Source: Maccoyibacter intestinihominis
Lineage (GTDB): Bacteria; Bacillota; Clostridia; Lachnospirales; Lachnospiraceae
Length of the DNA: 64,000 nt
Assembly: GCF_040096355.1 (NCBI RefSeq)
Contig: NZ_JBBMEX010000006.1
Location: 62,001 to 126,000, forward strand
Reading direction: 5' to 3'
In this document: one piece after another, positions 8,855 to 17,178 of the stretch
Layout: each line of letters begins with the position of its first letter
Position numbering within the stretch: the stretch's first letter is position 1
Position numbers and translations under genes: made by a program
Notes under the pieces: generated by a model
Databases searched by the model: none
Seen by the model: only the letters and a program-made list of their open reading frames with translations
What the model was told of the DNA's origin: nothing

Positions 8855-9979
8855 ATGTTAAAACAGTACAAACTCAAAGATTATGATTTTCGTCTGGTCG
8901 CCTATGTGGTGGTGTTGACCATCATCGGAATACTGGTGATCGGAAGTGCAAACAGCTCGGTACAGGGGAAACAGATCCTTGGTCTGGTCTTAGGACTGAT
9001 CACCATGGTGGTGGTCTCGCTGATGGACTATGAGTTTCTTCTGCGGTTTTCGTGGATATTTTATTTTATTAATATAGTCCTTTTGACACTGGTATTGATT
9101 ATGGGTGACAAATCAAAAGGTGCTACCCGTTGGGTGGAGATCGCGGGAATCCGCTTTCAGCCGTCAGAGTTAGGTAAGATTCTTTTGATCCTGTTTTTTG
9201 CATATTTCTTTGCAAAATATCAGGAGAGTGTCAATCGTCCGAAGGTTCTGATCGGTTCTTTTATCTTAGCGGGAATTCCACTGGCACTGATAAAAAAAGA
9301 GCCGGATCTGTCCACAACGATCGTGACAGCACTGATCTTTCTTGTACTGTTATTTATGGCAGGACTCAGCTACAAATTTATTGCGACAGTCCTTGCTGTT
9401 TCCGTTCCTTCGGCAGCAATCTTTTTAGCGTTGATCCTGCAGCCGGATCAGAAGATTTTAAGGGGTTATCAGTATAAAAGGATCATGGGATGGCTTCAGC
9501 CGGAAAAATATGCAGATGATGCTTACCAGCAGCAGAACTCCATTATGGCGATCGGTTCCGGGCAGTTGTTGGGAAAAGGACTCTATAATACCGATGTCAA
9601 TTCCGTAAAAAACGGTAATTTTATTTCAGAACCACAGACAGACTTCATTTTTGCGGTAGTTGGAGAGGAAATGGGCTTTTTAGGAAGTGTATTGATCATA
9701 ATTTTACTCTTACTAATTACCATAGAATGTATTATAATAGCTAAAAGGGCAAAAGATTTATCGGGAAGACTGCTTTGCTGTGGAGTCGCAGCATTGATTG
9801 GATTTCAGAGTTTTGTAAACATCTGTGTAGTAACCGGACTGATGCCAAATACCGGTCTTCCACTTCCTTTTGTAAGCTATGGACTGACTTCTTTAGTATC
9901 ATCATTTATTGGTATCGGGTTAGTCTTAAATGTCGGGTTACAACCTAGAAAATATGGATCGGGGGAACGTACTTCATGA
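8855..9979 (+). CDS. rodA: RodA/FtsW-family peptidoglycan glycosyltransferase (RodA)
   Basis: 374 aa SEDS-family membrane protein with about ten transmembrane segments. Family motifs are visible: GATRWVEIAGIRFQPSELGK, KKEPDLSTTIV, and the C-terminal GLPLPFVSYGLTSL. It polymerises glycan strands with PBP2 during elongation. An in-frame ATG at 8822 lies within minE; ATG 8855, after GGAAATTAAAGG, gives the expected RodA N-terminus. Its stop overlaps the mgsA start (ATGA). Confidence 0.93.
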   Translation: MLKQYKLKDYDFRLVAYVVVLTIIGILVIGSANSSVQGKQILGLVLGLITMVVVSLMDYEFLLRFSWIFYFINIVLLTLVLIMGDKSKGATRWVEIAGIRFQPSELGKILLILFFAYFFAKYQESVNRPKVLIGSFILAGIPLALIKKEPDLSTTIVTALIFLVLLFMAGLSYKFIATVLAVSVPSAAIFLALILQPDQKILRGYQYKRIMGWLQPEKYADDAYQQQNSIMAIGSGQLLGKGLYNTDVNSVKNGNFISEPQTDFIFAVVGEEMGFLGSVLIIILLLLITIECIIIAKRAKDLSGRLLCCGVAALIGFQSFVNICVVTGLMPNTGLPLPFVSYGLTSLVSSFIGIGLVLNVGLQPRKYGSGERTS

Positions 9980-10371
9980 ATATTGGGCTGATCGCACATG
10001 ATGCAAAGAAAAAACTGATGCAGAATTTCTGCATCGCATACAGGGGGATTTTATGTAAAAATGATCTGTATGCCACGGGAACGACAGGACGTCTGATCGA
10101 AGAAGTGACAAATATAAACATTCACAAGTATTTAGCGGGACATTTAGGCGGTGTCCAGCAGTTAGGGGCGCAGATATCAGCAAACGAGATCGATCTGGTG
10201 ATCTTCTTAAGAGATCCGTTGACAAAAAAAGCACACGAACCGGATGTTGCCCTGATAGCACAGCTTTGTGATGAACATAATATTCCGTTAGCAACAAACC
10301 TTGCGACAGCGGAGCTTTTGATCAGAGCCTTAGAGCGAGGAGATTTAGACTGGCGTGAAATGTATAAGTAA
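9976..10371 (+). CDS. mgsA: Methylglyoxal synthase
   Basis: 131 aa cytosolic enzyme that converts dihydroxyacetone phosphate to methylglyoxal and phosphate, a glycolytic bypass. The start NIGLIAHDAKK, the phosphate-binding ATGTTGRLI and the region LAGHLGGVQQLGAQI, FLRDPL and the terminal GDLDWREM match the family. Start ATG 9976 overlaps the rodA stop by 4 nt, and its 3' end overlaps the next gene by 17 nt. The rodA-mgsA pairing recurs in Lachnospiraceae. Confidence 0.95.
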   Translation: MNIGLIAHDAKKKLMQNFCIAYRGILCKNDLYATGTTGRLIEEVTNINIHKYLAGHLGGVQQLGAQISANEIDLVIFLRDPLTKKAHEPDVALIAQLCDEHNIPLATNLATAELLIRALERGDLDWREMYK

Positions 10372-11344
10372 AAGAAAAAAAGCAGCTGCACTGCTTGGAG
10401 TATTTGTCATCGGACTTACCGGCTGCACCTCAAAAGAAGTTGTATTGGAAAATGCCTATGATGTCTGTGACACATCTGCAAAATACGGCATCACGGAAAA
10501 TGGGGCATCCCAGTCGGCAGAATTCTTTGCAAGGGATTTAGTCGTAACCGAGGATGAGAACCTTGGTTTAGAAAAGACAACCGAACGTGTGGCAGAGGCG
10601 GCAGGCGTATTTTTGACTTCCAAAAAAGAAGCCGTATATAAAAAGAATATTTTTGAAAAACTTTATCCGGCGAGCACGACAAAAATACTGACCGCATATG
10701 TTGCCTTAAAAAACGGCAATTTAGACGATGTAGTAACCGTCAGTGCCAATGCAGCGAATCAGGCGAGTGATTCTTCGGTCTGTGAATTAAAAGAGGGGGA
10801 TAAGATCACCTTAAGAGACCTCTTATATGGTCTGATGCTTCGCAGCGGAAATGATGCGGCAGTTGCGATCGCTGAGCATATCAGTGGAAGTTCAGAAGAA
10901 TTTGTGGTGTTGATGAATGCGGAGGCAAAAGCATTAGGTGCGACCGGTTCGCATTTTGTAACACCGAACGGACTGCATGATGAGGAACACTATTCTACCG
11001 TATATGATATGTACCTGTTTATGAATGCTGCGGTGAAAAATGAAACATTCTTAGAAATCATTAAAAGCAGCCGTTATACAGCAAATTATACGGACGCTGC
11101 CGGAAATCCGGTAACGAAAGAATGGGACAGCACAAATAAATACTTAATGGGAACAGAACCGATGCCGGAAGGAGTGACGGTCATTGGAGGAAAAACCGGC
11201 ACGACCGGAGAAGCGAAGTACTGTCTGGTGCAATATAATGAGAACACAGCAAAAGAACCGGTGATCTCGATTGTCCTGAAAGCAGACAGCCGTGATAATA
11301 TGTATCTTTTAATGAGTGAAATGTTAAAGAATTTTGCGAATTAA
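10355..11344 (+). CDS. D-alanyl-D-alanine carboxypeptidase, lipoprotein-type (PBP5-like)
   Basis: 329 aa serine peptidase of family S11. The active-site triad motifs are STTK (YPASTTKILTAY), SGN (LRSGNDAAVA) and KTG (GGKTGTTGEA). The N-terminus has a lipoprotein signal with lipobox LTGC at about residues 21-24, so the enzyme is likely anchored to the outer face of the membrane by lipid rather than by the C-terminal helix of DacA. It trims pentapeptide side chains. GTG 10355 is used, 12 nt after AGGAG, and overlaps mgsA. Confidence 0.9.
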   Translation: MKCISKRKKAAALLGVFVIGLTGCTSKEVVLENAYDVCDTSAKYGITENGASQSAEFFARDLVVTEDENLGLEKTTERVAEAAGVFLTSKKEAVYKKNIFEKLYPASTTKILTAYVALKNGNLDDVVTVSANAANQASDSSVCELKEGDKITLRDLLYGLMLRSGNDAAVAIAEHISGSSEEFVVLMNAEAKALGATGSHFVTPNGLHDEEHYSTVYDMYLFMNAAVKNETFLEIIKSSRYTANYTDAAGNPVTKEWDSTNKYLMGTEPMPEGVTVIGGKTGTTGEAKYCLVQYNENTAKEPVISIVLKADSRDNMYLLMSEMLKNFAN

Positions 11345-11346
11345 TG

Positions 11347-11375
11347 TTGTATTTTCCGACGCGATATATTATAAT
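11347..11375 (+). promoter_or_regulatory. Predicted sigma-A promoter for the small P-loop gene
   Basis: TTGTAT, a 17-nt spacer, then a perfect TATAAT. It lies just after the carboxypeptidase stop and about 95 nt before the next start codon. An AT-rich hairpin (AAAAATCA, TCGT, TGATTTTT at 11385-11404) follows in the leader and could act as a weak terminator or attenuator. Confidence 0.55.
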
Positions 11376-11470
11376 TATTTTAAGAAAAATCATCGTTGAT
11401 TTTTGAATTGTATGAAATTTTCTGGGAATCAGGATGATTTTTAAAATTTATTGGTTCGGGAGGAAATGCC

Positions 11471-11890
11471 ATGGTAGAGATTATAGCTGGAGAAAAGGGT
11501 AAGGGTAAGACAAAACATCTGTTAGACAGAGTCAACGGAGCAGTTCCTGGTTCTAATGGAAATATCGTATATCTGGACAAGAGCCAGAAACACATGTACG
11601 AGTTGAGCAACAAAGTTCGCCTCATCAATGTGAAAGATTATCCGATTGAGGACTGCGATGAATTTATCGGATTTATCTGTGGAATCATTTCACAGGATCA
11701 CGATTTAGAAGAATTGTACTTAGATAGTTTTCTTACCATTGCGAACATAAAAGACGATGAGTTTGAGCATGCCGTTGAAAAACTGGATTCTATCAGTGAA
11801 AAGTATGGAGTGAAAATGACACTCAGCGTTTCAATGAACGAAGCAGATTTTCCGGAAAAAGCGAAATCAAAAATCGTTATTTCTCTTTAA
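11471..11890 (+). CDS. Small P-loop protein of unknown function
   Basis: 139 aa. A Walker A motif (GEKGKGKTKHLL) begins at residue 6, so nucleotide binding is likely. No clear Walker B or other domain is recognised, and the rest is a mixed alpha/beta sequence with many acidic residues (SQDHDLEELYLDS). GGGAGG precedes the ATG. It is monocistronic, with its own promoter upstream and a strong terminator downstream. Lachnospiraceae genomes carry similar short proteins, sometimes labelled PilT-like, but nothing here supports a role in twitching motility. Function unknown. Confidence 0.78.
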   Translation: MVEIIAGEKGKGKTKHLLDRVNGAVPGSNGNIVYLDKSQKHMYELSNKVRLINVKDYPIEDCDEFIGFICGIISQDHDLEELYLDSFLTIANIKDDEFEHAVEKLDSISEKYGVKMTLSVSMNEADFPEKAKSKIVISL

Positions 11891-11914
11891 TGAGTAAACC
11901 GTGAATTTATAATC

Positions 11915-11953
11915 GCCTTAAGGGTGCAAAGGTCATCCTTAAGGCAATTTTTA
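11915..11953 (+). terminator. Rho-independent terminator
   Basis: Perfect 9-bp stem GCCTTAAGG (11915-11923) and CCTTAAGGC (11937-11945), followed by AATTTTT. It lies 25 nt after the P-loop gene stop. Confidence 0.85.
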
Positions 11954-12009
11954 TGGCTGTGACATGGCATTTACCGGCTTAAGATTTTATAAGTTTTACT
12001 TCAAAAATA

Positions 12010-12038
12010 TTGTGAAAAAAGGGGCTTGATGGTACAAT
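12010..12038 (+). promoter_or_regulatory. Predicted sigma-A promoter for the HlyD-like/yggS/sepF group
   Basis: TTGTGA, 17-nt spacer, TACAAT, ending 32 nt before the start of the HlyD-like gene and downstream of the preceding terminator. Confidence 0.6.
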
Positions 12039-12070
12039 ATTTTTTGAAGTAATTTTAGAAAGGCAGCAGC

Positions 12071-13438
12071 ATGAAAAAAAAGAACAAAAAAGTTGTCAGA
12101 TACAGAAAACCACTCCACATCAACATCGGAGTGATCGTATTTGGCATTATTTTGATATATCTGGTATTTAATCTTTTTTTCTATTTTACAAAAAAACATA
12201 TTTCTGTCTATGAGGTCAATCAGGGAACGATTGCAACCAATCATACATATCGCGGGTTGATCTTAAGAAGTGAAGAGATTGTCGGCTCTGCCGGTGAGGG
12301 CGAAGTGACTTATTTTCTAAAGGATGCTTCTAAAGCCGGAACGAAGACTCCTGTTTACAGTTTAGACAGTACAGGCAGCGTATTAGAAAAAATGGATGAT
12401 GAGAAAAAGGACGGGGATTTATTTACAAAGGACAATTATTTAGAATTAGAGAATACGGTGCAGTCTTATACCGGAAGCTATGACAGTCAGAATTTTTACA
12501 GTGTCTATGCATTTAAAGATGAAATGGAAGCAAATATGATGGAGATCCGGAATGTCAATGCACTGAATGCTATTAAGGAAAAGACAGATACTTCCTCGCT
12601 GCAAATGCAAAATGCCATCAAGCCGGGCGTAGTGGTATATTATACGGATGGTTATGAAAATGTCAAGACCGACACCTTGACAGAGGCATCTTTTGATGAG
12701 AACCAGTACAAAAAAGTGAATTTGAAAGACCAGACGACGGTCGGAAAGAATGTTCCGGTTTATAAACTGATCACTGATGAGAACTGGAATGTTATATTTA
12801 AGATATCTAAGGATTTAGCAGAAAAATTAAAGGACGATAATACGGTGGAGGTACTGTTTAAAGATGATGGGAATACAATCTGGGCGTATTATGACATTTT
12901 GACCATTGATAAAGAACCTTATCTGAACCTGAAACTCCGTACCTCGATGATCCGGTTTGCAAACCAGCGGTTTATTGATATTGAGCTACTTTTAGATGAT
13001 GCAAAAGGATTAAAGATCCCAAATTCGGCGATTACTACCAAAAAATTCTTTACCGTTCCAAAGGAATATTTTGTAAAGGGAAAAGGCTCAAATAAAGAGG
13101 GTCTGATCGTTACGGGAAAGGACAAGAATACGACTTATATTACACCGGAGATTTTTTACGAAAAAGACGGTATGTACTATATTGATGATGAGAATGTAAC
13201 GTCCGGAACAGTGATACAGAAGAGTGATTCGAATGAAACCTATACGATTCGTCAGACTGCAAAGCTGAAAGGCGTTTACAATATTAACAAGGGGTATGCG
13301 GTGTTTAAGCAGATCGACATACTCTATCAGAATGAAGAATATGCCATTTTAAAGCAGGGAACCGATTACGGTGTTGCCCTGTATGACCATATTGCCTTAA
13401 AGGGAAATACGGTAAAAGAGAATGATCTGATTCATTAA
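12071..13438 (+). CDS. HlyD-like periplasmic-adaptor-family membrane protein
   Basis: 455 aa. One transmembrane helix lies near residues 20-42 (VIVFGIILIYLVFNLFFYF), followed by a large extracytoplasmic region. Just after the helix the sequence resembles the lipoyl/barrel-sandwich part of HlyD-type adaptors (RGLILRSEEIV, then a glycine-rich beta stretch). No transporter gene is adjacent. Instead it precedes yggS and sepF, a placement seen in related Clostridia, so a role connected with the division site or envelope is possible but is inference. GAAAGGCAGCAGC precedes the ATG. Confidence 0.75.
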   Translation: MKKKNKKVVRYRKPLHINIGVIVFGIILIYLVFNLFFYFTKKHISVYEVNQGTIATNHTYRGLILRSEEIVGSAGEGEVTYFLKDASKAGTKTPVYSLDSTGSVLEKMDDEKKDGDLFTKDNYLELENTVQSYTGSYDSQNFYSVYAFKDEMEANMMEIRNVNALNAIKEKTDTSSLQMQNAIKPGVVVYYTDGYENVKTDTLTEASFDENQYKKVNLKDQTTVGKNVPVYKLITDENWNVIFKISKDLAEKLKDDNTVEVLFKDDGNTIWAYYDILTIDKEPYLNLKLRTSMIRFANQRFIDIELLLDDAKGLKIPNSAITTKKFFTVPKEYFVKGKGSNKEGLIVTGKDKNTTYITPEIFYEKDGMYYIDDENVTSGTVIQKSDSNETYTIRQTAKLKGVYNINKGYAVFKQIDILYQNEEYAILKQGTDYGVALYDHIALKGNTVKENDLIH

Positions 13439-13453
13439 AGGAGTGATTTAAAA

Positions 13454-14152
13454 ATGCTAAAAGAAAACTTAGAAGAAGTAGAAGAAAAAATTGCCAAAGC
13501 GTGTGAGCGTGCAGGTAGAGCACGAGAGGAAGTAACCCTGATCGCGGTCAGCAAGACAAAACCGGTAGAGATGTTACAGGAGATCTACGATGAGGGAATC
13601 CGTGATTTTGGCGAAAATAAAGTACAGGAACTGACAGAAAAATATGAAGTTATGCCAAAAGACATGAAATGGCATATGATTGGACATCTGCAAAGAAATA
13701 AAGTAAAATATATTGTGGACAAGGTAACACTGATCCACTCCGTGGACAGTCTGCGTTTAGCAGAGACGATCAGCAGGGAGGCAGAAAAAAAAGGCGTTAC
13801 GGTTCCGATTTTAATCGAGGTCAATATTGCAGGGGAAGAGACAAAATTTGGACTGTCCTCTAAGGAAGAAGTCATTTCTCTGAGCGAACAGATCGCCGCA
13901 TTACCGAATCTGTCTGTCAAGGGACTGATGACGGTGGCACCGCCGGCCAAAGATCCGGAGGAAAACCGCCCGTTTTTCCGTGAAATCAGGCAATTATCTG
14001 TTGACATAACAAATAAAAACATTGATAATGTAAGTATGGAAATCCTGTCAATGGGAATGACAAATGATTACACCGTAGCCATTGAAGAAGGTGCTACCAT
14101 GGTCCGGGTTGGAACCGGGATCTTTGGAGCAAGAGACTACAGTAAAAAATAA
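13454..14152 (+). CDS. YggS family pyridoxal phosphate homeostasis protein
   Basis: 232 aa PLP-binding protein of the alanine-racemase N-terminal fold. The PLP lysine lies in IAVSKTKP, and the family signatures FGENKVQEL, WHMIGHLQRNK and LSMGMTNDYTVAIEEGATMVRVGTGIFG are present. The family balances PLP and amino-acid pools (YlmE/YggS/PLPBP). In Firmicutes ylmE precedes sepF (ylmF) in the division cluster, exactly as here. AAAGGAG precedes the ATG. Confidence 0.95.
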   Translation: MLKENLEEVEEKIAKACERAGRAREEVTLIAVSKTKPVEMLQEIYDEGIRDFGENKVQELTEKYEVMPKDMKWHMIGHLQRNKVKYIVDKVTLIHSVDSLRLAETISREAEKKGVTVPILIEVNIAGEETKFGLSSKEEVISLSEQIAALPNLSVKGLMTVAPPAKDPEENRPFFREIRQLSVDITNKNIDNVSMEILSMGMTNDYTVAIEEGATMVRVGTGIFGARDYSKK

Positions 14153-14167
14153 GTTAGGAGAAGAGAC

Positions 14168-14692
14168 ATGGGAGTTTTAGATAAATTTTTAGATGTGATG
14201 AAATTAAATCCGGATGATGATGACGATTTCTATGATGATGATTTTCTTGACGATGAAGAAGACGAAGAACCGGTAAGAAAATCCGTATTCCGTAAGAAAT
14301 CAGACGATGATGTGGATGATATGTTCAATGATCAGAAGGATCGTACTTCTAAGACAACACCGAAGCTGACACCGATCCGTGGTGGAAAGAAAAGCCCGCA
14401 TAGCAATATGGAGGTCTGCGTGATCAAACCGACTTCGGTAGATGACGCAAGAGAGATTACAGAGACCTTGTTAGATAACCGGACCGTGGTACTCAATGTA
14501 GAGGGCTTAGATGTCGATATTGCACAGAGAATCATTGATTTTTCTTCCGGTTCCTGCTTTGCGATCAGCGGAAACCTGCAGAAGATTTCTAACTATATCT
14601 TTATTATTACACCACCGGGTGTAGAAATTTCAGGAGATTTTTTGAATCTGATGGATACGTTTGATTCATCATCGATTCAGACTGACTTTTAA
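14168..14692 (+). CDS. sepF: Cell division protein SepF
   Basis: 174 aa. The N-terminal membrane-binding helix (MGVLDKFLDVMKL) is followed by a very acidic linker (residues 15-38, many Asp/Glu) and the SepF globular domain (about 85-165) with VLNVEGLDVDIAQRIIDFSSGSCFAI and a final FIITPPGVEISGDF. SepF tethers FtsZ to the membrane. AGGAGAAG precedes the ATG. The ylmH remnant starts 3 nt after its stop. Confidence 0.95.
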   Translation: MGVLDKFLDVMKLNPDDDDDFYDDDFLDDEEDEEPVRKSVFRKKSDDDVDDMFNDQKDRTSKTTPKLTPIRGGKKSPHSNMEVCVIKPTSVDDAREITETLLDNRTVVLNVEGLDVDIAQRIIDFSSGSCFAISGNLQKISNYIFIITPPGVEISGDFLNLMDTFDSSSIQTDF

Positions 14693-14695
14693 GCA

Positions 14696-15448
14696 ATGGG
14701 AAATGAACAGGATTTATTACAAAAACGTTTTATAGATTTATCCAAACAGGCAAACAGAAAGGGAATCGTTATTTATAGCGATTTCCTTAATTTGAGTGAA
14801 CAGAATCTTCTTTCCGTGACAAAAGGAAAGCTAGAGACCTCTTATGAATTGTCCGGAGGACACGAATATGCGGAAAGAAAGATCGCGGCATTCTTGCCGG
14901 TCGATTTAGGCTATGAATAGGAATATCCGCTGATCTGTTTAAAAATCCGGCCGGCATATCCGAAATTTGCGGATACACTGACACACAGGGATGTCCTTGG
15001 TGCAGTGATGAATTTAGGATTAGAGCGGGCGAAAATAGGAGATATCCTCTGTCAAAAGAACGATTACTATCTGTTTTGTAAAGAAAATATGGCAGATTAT
15101 CTTACCGAGTCACTTCAAAAGATCAAACATACACTTGTCACGGTGAATGAGGTGGATTCCCCACAGGACAGTATCCAACCGGAATTTATTGAAAAAAGCG
15201 GGATTATCAGCTCGAATCGTCTTGACAGCATTGTGGCATGTCTGATCGGCTGTTCTAGGAACGAAGCCGTAAAATTGATCCAGAGCGGTAAGGTCTATGC
15301 CAATGGATTAGAGATTCTGCACAATACTTATACCTGTAAGGAGGGGGATGTCCTTTCCGTGCGTTCCCATGGAAAATATATCTTTGATTCCTTAGCGGGT
15401 GAGACAAAAAAGGGTAGACAAAAAATTAAATATAGAATATATAGTTAG
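14696..15448 (+). pseudogene. YlmH-type S4-domain RNA-binding protein gene interrupted by an in-frame TAG
   Basis: The frame starting at ATG 14696 stops at TAG 14918-14920 after 74 codons. The same frame then continues without any shift to 15448. Translation through the TAG gives an uninterrupted YlmH-like protein: N-part ...AAFLPVDLGYE, then EYPLICLKIRP and KFADTLTHRDVLGAVMNLGLER, then a C-terminal S4 domain (SSNRLDSIVACLIGCSRNEAVKLIQSGKVYANG). The internal GTG at 15005 falls inside a conserved segment and has no ribosome site, so the downstream part is not an independent gene. A single C-to-T change in CAG would explain the stop. YlmH acts in ribosome-associated quality control and binds RNA. 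Either a real nonsense mutation or a sequencing error. Confidence 0.85.
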
Positions 15449-15459
15449 GAGAAACACTT

Positions 15460-16575
15460 ATGAAACAAGGAGAAAACAGACTTTCGGTGTCATATGACGG
15501 GGAATGGATCTATGATATCGTCTTAGAATCCTCTTATGGACAACTTTTAGATGCACTTGCTCCGGTTTTGAAAGGCCGAAATGAAAAAAATGTCAAAATA
15601 TGTATTGTAACGGATTCGAACGTGGCAAAAATACACAAAAATGAAGTTGAAGAAATCTTAAAATCCGGATATTCCACTGTAAAAACCTTTGTTTTTGAAT
15701 CTGGAGAAGCAAATAAAAACCTGAACACAATCGAAAAGTTATATGAATATTTAATAATTAACCATTTTGAACGCAATGATTTGCTGATCGCACTCGGTGG
15801 CGGAGTTGTCGGTGACATGACCGGATTTGTGGCAGCGACCTATTTAAGAGGGATTGATTTTGTCCAGATACCGACAACACTCTTAGCACAGGTGGACAGC
15901 AGCATCGGCGGAAAGACCGGTGTGGACTTTGCACAGTATAAAAATATGGTGGGAGCGTTTAACCAGCCCAAATTAGTCTATATGAATTTGGATGTTTTAA
16001 AGACACTTCCAAAGGAACAGTTTGCTTCCGGTATGGCAGAAGCATTAAAATCCGGTCTGATCAGGGATCAGGAATATTTTATATATCTGTGTGATGAAAT
16101 AAAGGCGATCCAAAGTCTGGAGCAGGAGGCAATCTTACGCACGGTATCAGGAAGCTGTAAGATCAAACGGGAAGTGGTGCAGAATGATCCGAAAGAAAAA
16201 GGAGAACGTGCACTGTTAAACTTCGGACATACGATCGGACATGCTATCGAGAAATTATCGGACTTTACCTTATATCATGGAGAGTGTGTAGCACTTGGAA
16301 TGGTTGCAGCCGCTTATATTTCCTTTAAATCAGGGAATATTTCTAAGGAAGATTTAGAAAAGATTGAGCATATTATTTCCGCTTATAATCTTCCTATACG
16401 GCTTAAAACAGCAAAAATGAGTGCTGATGATGTCTTAGCTGCAACGAAGTCAGATAAGAAAATGGAGGATGGACGCGTAAAATTTGTTTTATTGCATGCG
16501 ATCGGCGATGCCTATATCAGCAGAGAAGTGTCCGATGAGATGTTATCAGACGGAATCCGGTATGTGCTGCAGTAA
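15460..16575 (+). CDS. aroB: 3-dehydroquinate synthase
   Basis: 371 aa, second step of the shikimate pathway (DAHP to 3-dehydroquinate; NAD- and divalent-metal-dependent). Visible signatures: GGGVVGDMTGFVAATYLRG for NAD binding, QVDSSIGGKTGVD, and the metal ligands in NFGHTIGHAIE and YHGECVALGM. TTAGGAG precedes the ATG, 11 nt after the ylmH remnant. No other aro genes are in the window. Confidence 0.96.
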   Translation: MKQGENRLSVSYDGEWIYDIVLESSYGQLLDALAPVLKGRNEKNVKICIVTDSNVAKIHKNEVEEILKSGYSTVKTFVFESGEANKNLNTIEKLYEYLIINHFERNDLLIALGGGVVGDMTGFVAATYLRGIDFVQIPTTLLAQVDSSIGGKTGVDFAQYKNMVGAFNQPKLVYMNLDVLKTLPKEQFASGMAEALKSGLIRDQEYFIYLCDEIKAIQSLEQEAILRTVSGSCKIKREVVQNDPKEKGERALLNFGHTIGHAIEKLSDFTLYHGECVALGMVAAAYISFKSGNISKEDLEKIEHIISAYNLPIRLKTAKMSADDVLAATKSDKKMEDGRVKFVLLHAIGDAYISREVSDEMLSDGIRYVLQ

Positions 16576-16596
16576 AAAGAAAGGAACTATGGAACG

Positions 16597-17148
16597 ATGA
16601 GTCAAAATACAGGAAAGAAATCGTTGGGATTTCATTTGATTTTCTGGTTAGGAAGCGTCTGTTTACTGCTTTTAGACCAGTGGACGAAATATTTAGCCTG
16701 CATCCATTTAAAAGACCGGATTCCGGTATCTGTGATAGAGGATGTATTTTGTCTGCAATATTTAGAAAACCGGGGAGCTGCCTTTGGGATTTTGCAGGGG
16801 CAAAAAGTCTTTTTTGTTCTGATCACATTGGTGTTTTTGTTCCTTGTATTCTGGATCTATCATTGTCTGCCGGCAGATCGACGTTTTTATCCGGTCTATG
16901 TTACAATGATGCTTTTATTGTCCGGTGCGGTTGGAAATTTTATTGATCGTATTTTTAGGAATTATGTGGTGGATTTTTTCTATTTTGAACTGATCAATTT
17001 CCCGATCTTTAATGTGGCAGATATTTATGTGACTTGCGGAGCGGCACTGTTCTTTATCGTGTTTATTTTTGTATACAAAGAAGAAGATGTGAATGAGATG
17101 AGCAGATTGCTCTTTCCGTGGAAGAAGAAAGATAAAAACGGAAAATAA
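16597..17148 (+). CDS. lspA: Lipoprotein signal peptidase (signal peptidase II)
   Basis: 183 aa membrane aspartyl protease that removes prolipoprotein signal peptides. It has four hydrophobic segments. The catalytic aspartates lie in GAVGNFIDRIF and FNVADIYV, and LENRGAAFGIL is the conserved loop. AAAGGAA precedes the start. The rluD-type gene follows after 30 nt, the standard lspA-rluD pairing in Firmicutes. Confidence 0.95.
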   Translation: MSQNTGKKSLGFHLIFWLGSVCLLLLDQWTKYLACIHLKDRIPVSVIEDVFCLQYLENRGAAFGILQGQKVFFVLITLVFLFLVFWIYHCLPADRRFYPVYVTMMLLLSGAVGNFIDRIFRNYVVDFFYFELINFPIFNVADIYVTCGAALFFIVFIFVYKEEDVNEMSRLLFPWKKKDKNGK

Positions 17149-17178
17149 GAAATAACCTGTTAAGAGGATTGGAATTTT

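Noticed and set aside
15005..15448. Independent short S4-domain gene starting at GTG 15005
   Set aside because: The frame is continuous with the upstream ylmH part apart from the TAG, the start falls in a conserved block, and there is no ribosome site.
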